Below are positions 12,184-25,344 of a stretch of DNA of 64,000 nucleotides, in pieces (positions within the stretch are counted from its first letter, which is position 1; each line of letters begins with the position of its first letter). This stretch comes from Lactarius indigo. Its lineage: Eukaryota > Basidiomycota > Agaricomycetes > Russulales > Russulaceae. The translations under genes and the position numbers were made by a program. The stretch spans positions 1 through 64,000 of the forward strand of contig JAFKAC010000100.1 of assembly GCA_025766275.1 (NCBI GenBank), in the 5' to 3' direction. The notes below the pieces were generated by a model. It did not search any database. It saw nothing but the letters and a program-made list of their open reading frames with translations, and had not been told where the DNA came from.

Positions 12184-13074
12184 GTTCACAAAATATACAG
12201 AATTCGGTGCGGGCCTATCAGACTATTCCGGGGTGACTCTCGACGCAGCAAAAGGGGATGTTGAATGAGATCCGCGAGAGCCATGTACATCATGTTTTAT
12301 AATTTGGCCCAGTGTTGCTGGGCGGGCAGTCGACTCGGCAGTCGGATAAGTGCGGAGAATGCATGTGAATTGTCTTGATTATCTTGACTGGCTCAAGCCA
12401 ATGTAGATGATCGTTGCCGCCGCTCCGCTCTTGCTCCGCCATCGGGCTGCCTCGGCCTTCCACTCCGCATCGGCCGCACCTCTTGAACGTTTGAACCTGT
12501 GTGTTACAGCTGAACAGGCAGTAACATATGGCGCTAATACATCTTAACTTACCAGAGCCTCAGTTGTATACGTTTTCACGTTGTTGGGTGAAACTCAAGC
12601 TTAATGGAGAGAGATCAGCTGAGGAGGCCACCTGCTTTATATCTTGTGACAATTACGAGTCAGGCTAACTCAGGCACTGCGCTCGAGGAAACTGTGATTG
12701 GTGTTGACAAAAATTGCAGTTTAATCTGTAAGGAAGCTTTTCAAAGAAAGCCTTCGTCTCTCTAGACCATCAGACATCGATGATTTTACCTTGTTCCTTT
12801 TCAGCTGTGAAAATAGTTCAACCCAGGAGAGCTTGCAGGAGAGTCTCTTCGGAGTTGTTATGCGTCTGCAGTGGGTTACCTAGGCCCGATTCAGATGTGT
12901 CAAGTGACCATGACATCATAGTACATGACCCGGGGGTTATTATCTGAGGCCATTTGTCGTTGAGAGAGTTGAAAGGGACGTCATTATATAGGACTAACGT
13001 AGATAACAGTAAGATCATTATCGATAGTGGTCCTAAAACCGCACAGGGAAAACCAAGCATGAACCAACCGCGCT
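12184..13074. other. Intergenic: carrier promoter and SWR1 3' region
   Basis: No exon is supported. A minus-strand frame just beyond the SWR1 stop (12818-13087) contains one hydrophobic run, but it has no start context independent of SWR1 and no family likeness. Confidence 0.4.
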
Positions 13075-16000
13075 CTACAACCGCCAATCCTTGAAAAAGT
13101 CATAATCAAAGCGCACAAATGCGAGCATAAAGTCGACCGTGGTGCCGCCCTCGTCATCCTCACCACCTCCGCCCTCATCTACCACGTCTTCGTCGACCAG
13201 TTCTTCCTCAGGCTCGCCGTCTTCGGGGTGTCCCAAGGGCGAGTCAACCGCCGTTTCCGTCGGGACGGCGTTAACCGTTCTTCCGCGCACGACACCCGAA
13301 GTGTTGGCGTCTTCTCCAAAGTCTGCCGCGTCTGCGCCCTCGAGCTCGCCCGCTTCCTGCGCCGCGATCCGCGCGGCATGGGCGTCCTCTTGATCCGCGA
13401 ACTCTTCCAAGACATTCGTGATGGTGTCGACGCCCGTGCCACGAAACAGCGAGCGCCAATCAAATTCGCCCTTCTGGATGACAAGATCGTCCAGGGATCG
13501 CTTCTGATTCGCCTTGCGCAACATCGCTTCTTCTACCGTGTATTGCGAGATAAAGCGGTAGATGTGCACGTCCCGAATCTGCCCGATGCGATGCGCCCTG
13601 TTGGCGCAGGTGTCAGCGCCAAATTGCATTCGGTAAAAAGAGGGTGAAGGCTTACCTGTCCTCGCACTGCCGGTCCATCTGAGGATTAAAATCACTGTCA
13701 TAAAAAATGACTGTGTCGGCCCCTGTCAAACTGTGCGCGGGAGTGAGTCTTAGGGGATAGCGTTTGATCTCAGAGTCAACTCACTTGATGCCAACGCCGC
13801 CGGAGCGAGACGAGGCAATGAAGCAGAAGATACGTGAATCGGCATTAAATCGCTCCGTGATGTACTGTCGATCCTCGATCCGTGTGGCGCCGTCAAGGCG
13901 AAGATAGAGATAGCCATGGAAGTTCAAAAATTGTTCCAGGATGTCTAGGATCTTCGTCATCTGCGTGAAGATCAAAACGCGATGACCGCCAGCTTTGCGT
14001 TCCCGCAAGAGTCGCGCGAGTTGCTGGAGTTTGCCACAGTCATATTGTAGCAAGGAAAGATCCGGAAAGGCAATCTGCAGTTTCACACTTGGGTCGTGGA
14101 GAACCCCATCAAATTGTATGTCAGGAGAGAGAGCAATGACGGAATCTTCTGCTCCAGCAAGAACACGCCGAGGCAAATCACGTCCCACCACAGCGGGTGT
14201 GATACAAGCGAAGGTATTGACTAATGGTGCCATCTCCTCGGCACGCACTTCATATGACTTGATGGCCGTGCGAGTCGCAAGGACAGTATCTAGATGGTGT
14301 GTCGAGGGATGGCGAACAGAAGCTGGCAACAACGGGCGGGTGCACTGTTGGGCCTTTGCGATCAGCTCACTGCCGTAGATCACGGAGCCGCCACAACGGA
14401 GCCGATTGAGATAACCGATATGTGTCCAGCGCGCGATGGTTGCTGCCTGTTCTTTGTATGTGCGATACTTCTTGTAGCCGTCGATCGTACGAACGTCGTA
14501 AGGAGGGGGCTCTCCGGGTAATTCCGAGACGAAGGGAAGCGAGGACGTTCCGTCCAGACGTCGCGTCTCAAGACTCGCGATCAACGAAGTATTCTGGCGT
14601 TCTATGAACCGCAAGCCAAGGAGATCGAAGTTAAGATGATTCTCGTCTCGTTCTTGAAGAAGCCGTCGTCGGACAAGTAATTCTTTAATCTCGAAATCGG
14701 CAATGGCGGAGCGGTCCATGGCAAAAGACGTGACAATAGGCCGCACTTCGAACAGGTCTGGGTGGTTGCACACTTTGCGAAGCTGCATAAGAATATTGGC
14801 TATTTTCTGATACACGCCAGATGCTAGATCGCTACGCGTCTGAGCGCGCGACATGAATTCGTCGTACAAGAACCGTTGGCGTTTGGAAAGTGGACAAAGC
14901 ACGAGGTGTTCAAATTTACTTGGAAGCTCCTTTTCTACGTCGCGTTTGAGACGTCTGAGCAGGTAAGGACGTAAGACTGTGTGAAGCTTCGCGACGCGCT
15001 TCTGAGTTTCGTCATCTAGCGTAGTGCCCATTTCGACGGCCTGTTCCAGCGGATCTGTTCACATACAGTGAGCAACGCATTGAATCTGCATATATATGCG
15101 ACTGCTTACTTGCAAACCATTCAGCAAACTCTCTGCGATCCGCAAAGTCCGTTCCAGACATCAAGAACTTGAGCAACGCCCACAACTCAGTCAAGTTATT
15201 TTGTAGCGGAGTACCGGTCAGGAGCAGCCGCCGGAACGAGCGAAACATGAGTAAAATATTCCATCGTTGAGATTTGAAGTTCTTGATCATGTGCGCCTCG
15301 TCCAGGATCATGTAGTACCATGGCTTTCGCTTGAAAACATGCGCGTCGCGGCTAGCAAGTGCATACGACGTGATACAAACGTTGAAGTGGAACTTATCGT
15401 ACCAGCCTTGACGCAACTCTTTCCGCCGCTTGGACGTGCCGTGGTAAGCGAGGACCTTGAAACCGGGGAGGAATTTCTTGAATTCCATTTCCCAATTCAT
15501 AAGGACGCTGGTTGGCACGACTATCAAGTGCGGACCCCAGATACCCCTATCGCATGCCAGATGTGCCAAGAGTGCGATAGTTTGGATGGTTTTACTAAAG
15601 ACCAGTCAGCAGGTTGTGACGTGAAAAGAGGTAACCACGTACCCAAGCCCCATCTCATCTGCTAGGATGCAGTTCAGATTCCTGGAATGGATGCTTGCAA
15701 GCCATTCTAGGCCAGCCTGCTGGTACGGCCGTAAAACCCCACGAAGTAAGGCAGGGGGTTTGATCATGGCATTTGGGTCCCACTCCACTGGTGCCACCGC
15801 ATAGGGTTTAAGGTATCGTGGGATACGCACGTCTTCAATCTCGTCCTCGATATCGGACGCGGCATCATCGACTTCTTGCAAGGGAGGGGAGCCTTCCACA
15901 CCGTATGCAGACCGGCCCGCAATATTAGTTGCAGGATCAGGTCGCTCGCTGTCGCTGTCATACGTGATGGCCATTGGTTGGGGGGTGGGAACAAGTTCCC

Positions 16001-18709
16001 GTGGTTCGCTTATTGTGACATCACCGTTGGACAATGGCTCTTCCTGTGTCAAAGACTCTTCATGAGAAAGACGGTCGCCGTCAATGGCTAATGAGTCGGT
16101 ATGCATATCAGCTGTTGGCGTCTTGCACTCCGGATGGAAGTTCCCATTGACTGAGATGATGACTTCAGTGAATGGGTGAGTCACAGAAGGCGCGGTTGGA
16201 GGTGATGAGCCGGAAGGTGGACTCAGAACGATAGGGTGGGGTACATGGGTTAGGGACGGCGGTGACCCTGGTAAAGGATCGCTTGATGGTGTCGCCAACG
16301 GCTCAGAATGCGGAGACGAACCGTCTTCAAAGGGCACGACGGAAACCTCGTCAATGGTTGCAGTACCAATGGCTTCCACCTCCATCATATCAACGTCGTC
16401 ATCCGTGTTCTCCAGATAGTGGGAAGTGGAGCCGGGCAAGATGGGCGTCACATTTGGCCCAAGCAAAGTAACCGCCGACTGTGTTTCTTCCTCTTCCTCC
16501 TCGTCATCGCTGTCATCCCCATCAACCAATACAGACGCAGATTCGGCACCGTCCGACTGCTCCTCTTCCTGATCGGGATGACCATCATCCCCAGCAGTAC
16601 TTGTGTCGTCGTCTGAGGTCACGTTTTCTTCTGCGTCAGTCTCTTCCTCGTTTTCGTCGTCTAAATCACGGAGAGAGGCAGACACGCTACTAGACCGGCT
16701 GCGCGATCGGGTGCCACGCGACAGATCGAGATGCTGGGTTTCTAGAATGTACCCAGACTGGTCCAGGAGCGCGTCAAGGTGCTCTCGGCCCTTACGTGTC
16801 TCTTCCTCTTCGCGCTTGAGCCTTTCTTGCTCTCGTATGTGCTGTTATCCAGGAGAGTTCGAGTGAACAAGCTACATCACGGTGTGATCTTATGAACGCC
16901 ACTTACAAAGACGGCCTTCTTCCATTCAGTGGTGACAAGCTTCATCGTCGCCTTGGCCAAAGCACGCAGCTGTTTCTCATGTTGCACTCGAACCTTTCCC
17001 TTCTTCGCATTCTGCACGTCCCAGTACATTCGTACCTTGGCGGCGATGGTCGCTGCGATTTCTGGCCCGCTCGTCTCCCGCTGGCGGTGGCGTACACGAA
17101 TAGCATCAAGTACGTGGTCCCACGGGTCGGAGCCGAGAGTCCGCGGATCTGTTGGCGGGTTCTGGAGGGCACACGCAGCGTCCTCAGCTGATAGGAGCAT
17201 CCGGCCTTGCTGACGCATGGCATACACGCGTTCAAGGAGGGCAGCATGCTCCCGCGCGGCTTGATCGAGGACCTCGTCGTCAACGTCGTCGTTTTCCAGT
17301 CGAGTGTATGAGGCGAGAGCAGATGTGACAGACTTATCAAAAGCCGATGGACTAGGTTTCTGTTTTGGATTGGTGTAGACTGGCTCTGGAGCCCGGACGA
17401 TAAGCTTTACTCTCCTGATTACTGGCGTCGGCCCGGGGGACGCTACTGCCTTTGCTTCGCTAACAACGTGCGCAGGCGATGCTTTGACCGAAGGGTTATG
17501 GTAGACACCATTAGAGTTTTTCATGGCCGAGGAGGGAGTTGTTTGTATGGGGTGATGCCGTGGGATCTTCGTGGGGGAGTCAACGGACGATGCGCTCCGC
17601 AAAACTGGAGAAGGGCCAGTGTCAGTTTTCCGACGCTTTCGAGGAGCCGCAGGGAGGATATCGGAAGATGGATCGGGGCTGTGTCTTCGACGTGTTGGTA
17701 ATGTGTCCTTCTCTGGTTCGGCGGGACCGGAAGGGCTTGGACTCGATAATTTAGGAAGGGACGCATGTAACTTAGCTCTACGGGTTGCCCTGGAGCTTGT
17801 AATTGGGGTGGGTGCAGAAGCGTATGTCGTAGTCGGATCAACTACTGGACTTGTAGGAACAGAAGGCGCCTTTCCTTTGACGCTTTTCGGCGAGCGAGGA
17901 TCACGATCCTTCCCTTTACCCTTGGTTGAAAATCCCAAGATGTCCCAGATAGTGCCATCATCACGCGAGGGTGTAGGATCGGACCTCCCAGGTGAGGAAG
18001 TGGGAAAAGAGGAGCTGGTCGTGACACCTTTGAGCTTCTCAACACGGTCTTGGCGCGCCCGCCGAGTTGTTCTTCGCGAAGAGCCCTCAAAGGGGGACGC
18101 GCCTGCTATTAAGTCGTATTTTGACTTAAACTGCGTGTGACAGTTAATAATCTATGACAGGCTAAGCGGTGGCATACCCACAGACCTCTTGAAAAACAGC
18201 AGAATTATCCTTCTTCGCAACCTGCTCCGCGAATTGTTCATGAATAAAAGAGTGGGGGAGGATGGAAGGGAAGTAAGAGTGAGGCGGTGAGGCGGTGCAC
18301 GTACCACAGGGTCATATGTAACCAAGGTCGTCCACCGTTCTAGATGAAATGCTTCACGTACCTACATAGTGATGAGTCCAAGCACATACGCGGCCACGCC
18401 GCTCCTACATCGAGAGGGCGTTGCACGACAAAGGACGCTGACACGCACTAGATCATCATGCTGGTCTTCTATCATATCTAATTCGGATTGCTTGGCTCGT
18501 AGCAACGCCGCGCGTTCCTCGTTGATTTGCTGTACACCATCCACACGGCCATTGCTGCTGCTGCTACCAGTGGCGCTGTTGTTACCACTTACGCTTAGCC
18601 CATGTATCACGTTGTCTTGCCACCCTTCAACGCTCTCTGGATCCCAAAGTTTCTCCTGCGGGACCTTCTTGCTACCAAGCGACACGGAAGACGACTTCTT
18701 ATGACTCAT
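13075..18709 (-). CDS. SWR1: SWR1 ATP-dependent chromatin remodeller (SNF2 family)
   Basis: Swr1 is the catalytic subunit of the complex that replaces H2A with H2A.Z in nucleosomes. The start MSHKKSSSVSLGSKK at 18709 is followed by a low-complexity N-terminus. An HSA-like stretch lies near 16880-17000 (ATMKLVTTEWKKAVF), then a Ser/Asp/Glu-rich acidic region (15900-16690). The split ATPase follows: ILADEMGLG|KTIQTIALLAH (Walker A, intron inside the motif near 15640), LIVVPTSVLMNWE, LDEAHMIKNF (Walker B), LLTGTPLQNNLTELW, then RPYLLRRLKRDVEKELP, LRKVCNHPDLF, VLIFTQMTKILDILEQF and ANRAHRIGQ..VHIYRFIS. The insert between the ATPase lobes (about 14050-14650) is typical of the INO80/SWR1 class. It ends FFKDWRL at 13075. 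Confidence 0.93.
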
Positions 18710-19233
18710 ACTTGAATCCGAGCACAGTTGCACGGTGTAGTCGCCGGCCTATTGTAGAACGGGGGAGCGCCGGCTGGCGTGGGGAAAGGGACCACACACG
18801 ATCTCGACAGATATCGCACAGTGGGAAGTGGTTGTTGGGTCTCCAGGTGCGTCCTGCGTGCCTTTACGCGTTGAGGCACGGCGTAGAGTGTGTTTGTGAG
18901 CCGTTCGCGGATGTGAGGATAGATTGAGCAAGAAAGCGCCATTTTCCGAGCTGCACAGCAGAGGTCGTGTTTGTTCGGTGCAAACACAAGGTCACTTCCA
19001 CACTCAAGCGCGCCATTTGATCCCGTAGTACGGCAGTAGTGCTCGAAAACTAATGCCATTAAATCTGCCAACAAAACAACAAAATGAGAGGTGAATGAAA
19101 GAAAAGGTATCCGTATATAAAAAGCCATATGCGAAGAAAGACAAAGGGTAATAATTAAATAGTTATACAAGTCTCTTGCGTCAAGGTCGTGATAATAATG
19201 TCCGGATCGTTGCCAGTACATATGTGCACCACA
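18710..19233. other. Intergenic: SWR1 promoter and PKA 3' region
   Basis: A 171-codon minus-strand frame spans 18706-19221 but has no domain likeness, no intron pattern and overlaps the SWR1 start. I treat it as non-coding. Confidence 0.4.
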
Positions 19234-20651
19234 TCAAACAGCGGTATATTCGAAGTCAGGGAAGTGGATCCCGTGTACATCTTCGGCAGGCAAGCCGTAT
19301 TGTGCAGCGGCGTCACCCTCTTCATAATGCTCGAAACTGTAAATATATATGTCAGCGCATGCCATAAAGTACATAAAATGACCAATACTTACGCGCTCGC
19401 ATCACCTTCGCCAGTTACCTTTGGTAAATACGGGGCGACGATGTCACGATTCCGTAATTTCTCCCAGTCCACTTCACGGAACCATTGGTGGGAGAACACG
19501 TCACCCGCGCCATTCCGGAGATTTCCATACCGCTTTGACGGGTTGCTCTCGAGGAACTTCAAGATGAGGTCCTTCGCAAGGATATTGATAGCAGGAAAAC
19601 GGATACATGATGGTCCACTCTGAATCCGAGCGTACAGTGCCATAGGTGAGTCATCCGGCCGGTGGAATGGCGGTAGGCCAGTGAGCATTTCAAAAATGAG
19701 CACACCCAGCGCGTACCAGTCGACTGATTTGTTATAGCGACTTTGGTTGATGACCTGTACAGGAGGATCAGAATAGATGGAGATGATACGAAATGATTGA
19801 TTGACCTCTGGTGCGAGGTAATCGGGGGTACCACAGAGCGTCCATGTTGTGTTTGGACAGTACTTTGCAAACCCAAAATCGGCGATTTTGATATGACCGT
19901 CAAGACCGAGGAGGATATTCTCGGGTTTGAGATCACGATATACAATGTTTAGGTTGTGCAGGTGATGGAGCGCCAGAGCTACCTCAGCGGCGTAGAATTT
20001 TGCAACGGGATCTGGGAATCGCTAAGAGAAGTTTCAGGGGAGGAATGTATGGCGCGAGAAGGAAAAGCAGGCACACATTGGATCTGCGTAGAAGAGTGAA
20101 TAGTTCTCCGCCGGGGACAAAGTCCATGACCATGTACAAGTTTGTCGCGTCTTGAAAGCTGCCCCATAAGTTAATGATGAAAGGGTGTTGCACAGCAAGC
20201 AGCATTTGTTGTTCGTTGTTGGTGTGATCGATCTGCTTCGACTTGACGATCTTCTCCTTTTGCAGTACTTTGATGGCATAAAACCGGAGGTTATGTTTAC
20301 TCCGAACTAAAGACGATAAGGGCGAGAGTATGCGGAAAGAGAAGGGGACTGACCAAGATGGACCCGACCAAAACTACCGGTACCGAGGGTGCGTTGAAAG
20401 TAGAAGTCGGAGAGACGGTAAGTGCCCTTCGGCCTTCGCTGGTGAGGGAAGGACTGGTCTGGAAGCCGAGAGTCATCTAGGCTCTCTGCCCGTTTGCTAC
20501 TCTCGCTAGTGCGTTGAGTAGAAATGGAACCACGATGCTCGACGTGTGTATGCGTTGTGGAGGGAAGGGCAGAGAGAGGTTGCTGAGATTTTTGGTGACC
20601 GTGAGTGAGATGGCCAAGCTTGTCTGTCATGCGCTTAAGAATCATAAGCAA
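19234..20651 (-). CDS. PKA1: cAMP-dependent protein kinase catalytic subunit (AGC kinase)
   Basis: PKA phosphorylates targets in nutrient and developmental signalling and is held inactive by a regulatory subunit until cAMP binds. The N-terminal leader is Ser/His-rich. Kinase motifs in order: [11 protein letters not shown] (glycine loop), [10 protein letters not shown] (Lys), [21 protein letters not shown] (catalytic loop), IADFGFAK (DFG), [14 protein letters not shown] (activation loop with the PDK1-type Thr), [15 protein letters not shown], and the C-tail FPDFEYTAV ending at 19234. The FPDF tail is characteristic of PKA-C. At least four introns are present. The start could be 20651, or the internal MTDKLGHL about 24 bases downstream. 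Confidence 0.92.
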
Positions 20652-20886
20652 GGGCTATGGCAGCAGGATCAAAGGTGGGGGTAACAGAGGATGAAAGCGG
20701 GGAGAGAAGAGCGAGTAGAAAAGAATAAGAAAGGGCGGAGATAGGAACGAGCATATACATAGTGGAATTACGACCGACCTTTGTTCTCGTTCACGACTGA
20801 CCGGCATTTCCCGTTCGGGTTTAATGACACTCGACAACGACGGTCATATGAGGCCCTTAATTAAATTTCCCACGCGAGACACTGCT

Positions 20887-23013
20887 CTATCCGCCGTGGA
20901 CAACTAAAGTCTGCCCGATTAGTACACCCCCCGATGCCACACTAGCCACCAGGAACGTGCCCACATTCAGTTCTGCGAACTGCCATCCCCGTACATGGAT
21001 ACCCTTCTGCCGCAGAATATCCCGCCACAACATCCCTGCCAGCGATGCCGAAAATGTGAGTGTGAATGCTCCATAATTCGACCCAATCGCAAGTCCATAC
21101 ACCGACGCATACTGGACACCCGTGGGTACAGCTTCCATGGAAGATTGCCACTCTTGCACGACTCGCGCTAGAAGGATGGTCGTCCCGATATTCGTGCCGC
21201 ATATCTGCGTTGACGTGATGATCGTGTAGGCCACTTTGGGTTAGGAGGAATAAGAAACCGAGCGATATTTGCGTACGTTACAGAGCAATCCAGAACCGAT
21301 CGTCATGCCGGCCGCGGCGCCTACGACCCCAGTCTTATTCACCCAAGCACCCCACCAATGAGCAAAGACATGTACCCAGCCTTGGCTTGCTAGTCCCTGA
21401 ACTAATATAAACATCAAGAATGCAAACGGCACCAGCGCGACCGGGAGCTTCTTGCAAACCCCGCAAACCCCCGGAAACTTTCCTAGGAAACGGTGAGCGC
21501 GTGTCAACAGGAGCGATGACAGCGCCAATTCAGGCTTGATATCTTGCCCCGGTTTACCATCGTCTGGGCGAGATGCCGAAAGGGGTAAAACCCCGAGTTC
21601 AATCGGAAGATGAACACCGGTAGGGGGGAGTCTGTCTGACTGCCTGACCCCTTCGGCTACGACTTGATCAGAGTGATAGTGATTCCAGTCCCGCCATACA
21701 TCGTGGCTCAGCATCATTGCGGCTGCTGGTGCTGCAACCTGCCAGACAGGGACGCCAATCGTGCTCGTGCCCACTAAAATACCCAATGTCACTAGTAGGA
21801 GAATACTGCCGAAGACGGCGCCGGCCTTGTCAACGAGCGCGGTGCTTGGGCGGTCAACGCCCACGCGGTCGTCCCCGACCGCATTAATTGGCAGCTCGAT
21901 GCTAGTCGGGATAAGACCCGGCGAACGGAATAGCACGATGGAATGGAACGGGTAAACGGTCAATGCGGCCGCGAGGAGCGGGAGGGCAACAGATGAAGTG
22001 TATGTAATAAATGAGAGTGAAAATGCTCCGGATAAGACCAAGTTAGTGGGATTCGAGGAAATTAACAGCGCAGACGCTAAAGCATTAATGAGGTGCGGGG
22101 CCAAAAAATAGACCGTTATTAGCACTTACCCATATTTGCCGCCGTAAATTGAGTGAATATCCAAGCAGCTGGGGATGTGATCCTAACGAGAGCTCATCAG
22201 AAATAGTGGGGGGGGGGACCAGGTAACTCACCCCAAAACTCTAGTGAGATAGGCCAAGAATGTCGTGCCAGACAAGATGACTGGATCCTTTCGCACAAGG
22301 TATTTTAGGGTGACAGCCTTTGATGGAGCACATTTCTGCAACTTACGTTTCCGACCACTGCAGCACATGTCAAGAAGAACAGATAGAGGTAAAAGTGCAG
22401 CTTGGGTCCAGACGCGCCGCCTTTCCCCGCGACCCAGAATGCGAGGAAGCGTAGCAAGCCAGTCGCGTCCAAAGAGATGGAGAGATACGCCTGCCGTTCC
22501 AAGCCGTATCATGAGCCAAAGTGCTGGGTAGATACACAAGCTGCCCATCACGCACTAGCGAGATAAACAGGGCCATGATGTTGATCGGCTGGATCCCATC
22601 TGTGCCAAGGATTCCATGCCTCAGCACAGTACCGTTAATTGCCTTTGTGGCGAGCAGAAGTAGAACGGCTATCGTTGGGACGCTCAGATAATTAACGTAT
22701 AGATATCGTCGTCGAGGAGGCTCAGACGTGCGAGGGATGGCACGACATTTGACAAGCGCGTTGTGAACCACAGATACAGTGATATTTGGGAGCGGGATAC
22801 GAAAGGGAAAAATGACAACAATATCTGTCAAAAGAAGATTGCTCATTAGTGAAACTTCCAGGTCAATCATGCAACAGCAAATGTCGATTTATTACGCGCA
22901 CTAGTGAAGAAAAAGACAACCAATGTCAAGATCGACCTCCAGTTAGTGACCCGGACATCCGCAGGTTGGTCCGAATTAAGGCCTGGTGCGTCGACATTGT
23001 TCGACGTGTCCAT
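20887..23013 (-). CDS. CitMHS / arsenite-pump-like membrane transporter
   Basis: This polytopic membrane protein belongs to the ion-transporter superfamily that includes ArsB, NhaD and citrate transporters. The substrate in fungi is not established. The start MDTSNNVDAPGLN at 23013 precedes WRSILTLVVFFFTS, then IVVIFPFRIPLPN, DGIQPINIMALFISLAYLSI, LHFYLYLFFLTCAAVVGNDP, ILSGTTFLAYLTRVLG, the hallmark SSNPTNLVLSGAF, and C-terminal helices (TQICGTNIGTTILLARVVQ, GSNYGAFTLTF, LVVHGG stop at 20887). Many strongly hydrophobic segments are visible and several introns split the gene. It faces the WRAP53-like gene head to head. Confidence 0.8.
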
Positions 23014-23218
23014 CCGATTCGAGGAAGTAGTTTTCCGTGGGTGACAGTAGCTGGATAATCGAATTCCATTCAAAAATAGAAGATTGAGTACAGATTGAGT
23101 AATCAAGACGAGCGTGATGACGTCAAAGAGTAACACGACGACACATCGTCGGGCGACATTACTCCTACGCATTCTCTTGACTGACCGACATAGGACAGCC
23201 GCCCCAGAGCACATCTCC
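23014..23218. promoter_or_regulatory. Divergent promoter shared by transporter and WRAP53-like gene
   Basis: Only 205 bp separate the two divergent start codons (23013 minus, 23219 plus). Any promoter elements must lie here or inside the neighbouring 5' exons. I did not recognise a TATA box. Confidence 0.55.
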
Positions 23219-25089
23219 ATGGGGTCTCAGCACACCGTCTGGGTGCCACCCGTCTTCCGCATTTCCAAGCAGCCGACGCTTGTCCACAAAGCTTGTTTAC
23301 TCCCTGACACACATTTTACGGAGAACTTTGCGCGTTCCGCTAAATGGTGCGTGGGTGCACCCTTTTCAGGGATTATTGGCACCCGGCTTCACGGCTCGCC
23401 TGTCAAAAAGGTGTCCAGATGGATCCCTCGCTCTCGCACACTGTGAGAATCGTACGCTACAGTACCTCGACATGTAGGTTATGCTCCGGGTTCATAGTTC
23501 TTGGTTCCGAGCTGATCTTACGAAAAAGCACGCAAGAACTATTTGATTCGACCTTACCCCAGCCAGGCAAGCACGCATCCGAGCCTGCTCTCGGAAGCGA
23601 TTTTTACCCTTGACTCTGTGTGTTTACGTAGGCCTTATTTCTCCCTTTGACCCCCCCAAGATACGAGTCTTCCCCCAAGCTGCGCCTATCCTCGATTTTA
23701 TCTGGTATCCGCGCGCTACACCCCGCGATGCGTCGTCCTTCTGCTTTGTCGCGTCCGTCCGGGAGTCACCTGTGCGATTGCTCGACGCATCTGATGGGCG
23801 GGTAAGCTACTTTCCAGAATTTTTATCTGACTGCTCCATCGCCTCAACGGCAATGTCTCTTAGTTAAGAGCATCCTATAAGATCGTCGACCACCGTGAAC
23901 GGCAAATTGCCCCTAGCAGTTTAGCGTTCAATGTCCCTGCAGACAAGTATAGTTCATCGACTTCGGTGTGTGCTATTGTTTACTAAGGCATGGCACTCGT
24001 GGCCGTGTTATAAAGACTATATTGCGGATTTGAGGACGCCATCGAGGTGTTTGATCTCAATTGTCCGGGCTCTGGTACACGGCTCGCAACAACGCCATCT
24101 AAGAAAAGTAGGGATGGACTTAAAGGTGCGCAATGTGCCCCCATCGACCTATGAAAAAAATCCCACAGAGAGCTGAGCGCTAACCTTGAATGTTGTAGGA
24201 ATTGTTTCGGCCCTCGCATTTTGTCCTGTGGACGACCCATCATATCGACTATTTGCGGCCGGGTCCCTCTCTCCGTCTTCTGGCAATTCCTCAAACATCG
24301 CGCTGTTTGACGAGGATACTGGTGGGAGACCCATCGGATGGGTCGGCAACATCAAAGCCAGCGTCACGCAGGTCTGATCTCCCTGCAGAGGAGAAGTACC
24401 TACTGACATTTTTCTTTCATGTAGCTCGCATTCAATCCGATGAAGCCACACATTTTGTATGCTTCTTTTCGGAGACGCGATGAGATATGCGCCTGGGACC
24501 TCCGTGGGGATACGGTAACTCCATTGCAGACATTACGCCAAGGCGACGGCCAGGGTCAGACTAACCAGAAGATGAAATTTGATATCGATCTTGGCGGGAA
24601 TTTGTTAGGCGTTGGTGGCCAAGTGAGTGGATAAGAATACCCAAGGACACCCTGAGCTGAGAATTTTTGAATCACAGAATGGTAAAATTGACGTGTTCGA
24701 ACTCGTCGGCGATCTCACCGAGTCAGCTAAGGAGGCGGGCGCTGACATAGCCCTTCCCAGCATGAGTGTTGAGCCGGCCTTGCAGTATCACGCGCACGAT
24801 GGTATGTGATTATCCTTTTTGACGTTTGCCATAAACGGAGCCCTTGGCAGATGCTGTTGGTTCCGTTGCGTTCCATCCCCTTCATCCCCTTCTTCTTGCT
24901 GTATCTGGATCACGGCATTTTGACCCAATTGGTGTGGAAGAAGAGAGATCCGGTTCGGATTCGTCTACTACCGATGAAGAAGTGCCACGAGGCGATGGGC
25001 AGGTGTCCATCCGAAGACACCGCTATCGACCGCAACCCTCCTTCCGAGATAACTCATTTAGTCTGTGGCTTGGGGAATCTATGTCTTAG
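23219..25089 (+). CDS. WRAP53/TCAB1-like WD40 protein (Swt21-type)
   Basis: The family binds Cajal-body box RNAs and telomerase RNA in animals. The yeast relative Swt21 is linked to splicing. The start MGSQHTVWVPPVF at 23219 leads to HFTENFARSAKW|CPDGSLALAHCENRTLQYLD, joined across an intron. Later exons read PILDFIWYPRA, FCFVASVRESPVRLLDA, CGFEDAIEVFDLN, SALAFCPVDDPSYRLFAAGS, QLAFNPMKPHILYASFRR, ICAWDLRGDT, GGQNGKIDVFELV and AVGSVAFHPLHPLLLAVSGSRHF, ending LWLGESMS at 25089. The arrangement and the 'DGS.L...NR' opening repeat fit this WD40 subfamily. At least six short introns are present. Confidence 0.8.
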
Positions 25090-25344
25090 CCGTGGTGGCA
25101 GTGCAAAGTTAGGCACTGTACAAACATTGGCGTGTACATGGCTTTGCACTCGCACTTTCCCCCAATATACAAAGAATATTGTACAGATGTGTTAGAAATA
25201 CAGTACAGTACTGCATCCTACGTGGCGGCTGTCCCCTCGAATGCCGCAGCGCGCTTCTGGAACAAACAAAGCCACACTGGGGTTGCCATTATCTAAGGCG
25301 GGGGGGTTGCAGCGCCTAAACTGGGCTTGTTTTGAACCACAACC

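Noticed and set aside
13139..13393. Ser/Pro-rich plus-strand frame
   Set aside because: Antisense shadow of the acidic C-terminal region of SWR1.
18706..19221. 171-codon minus-strand open frame upstream of SWR1
   Set aside because: No domain likeness, overlaps the SWR1 start region and fits promoter sequence better.
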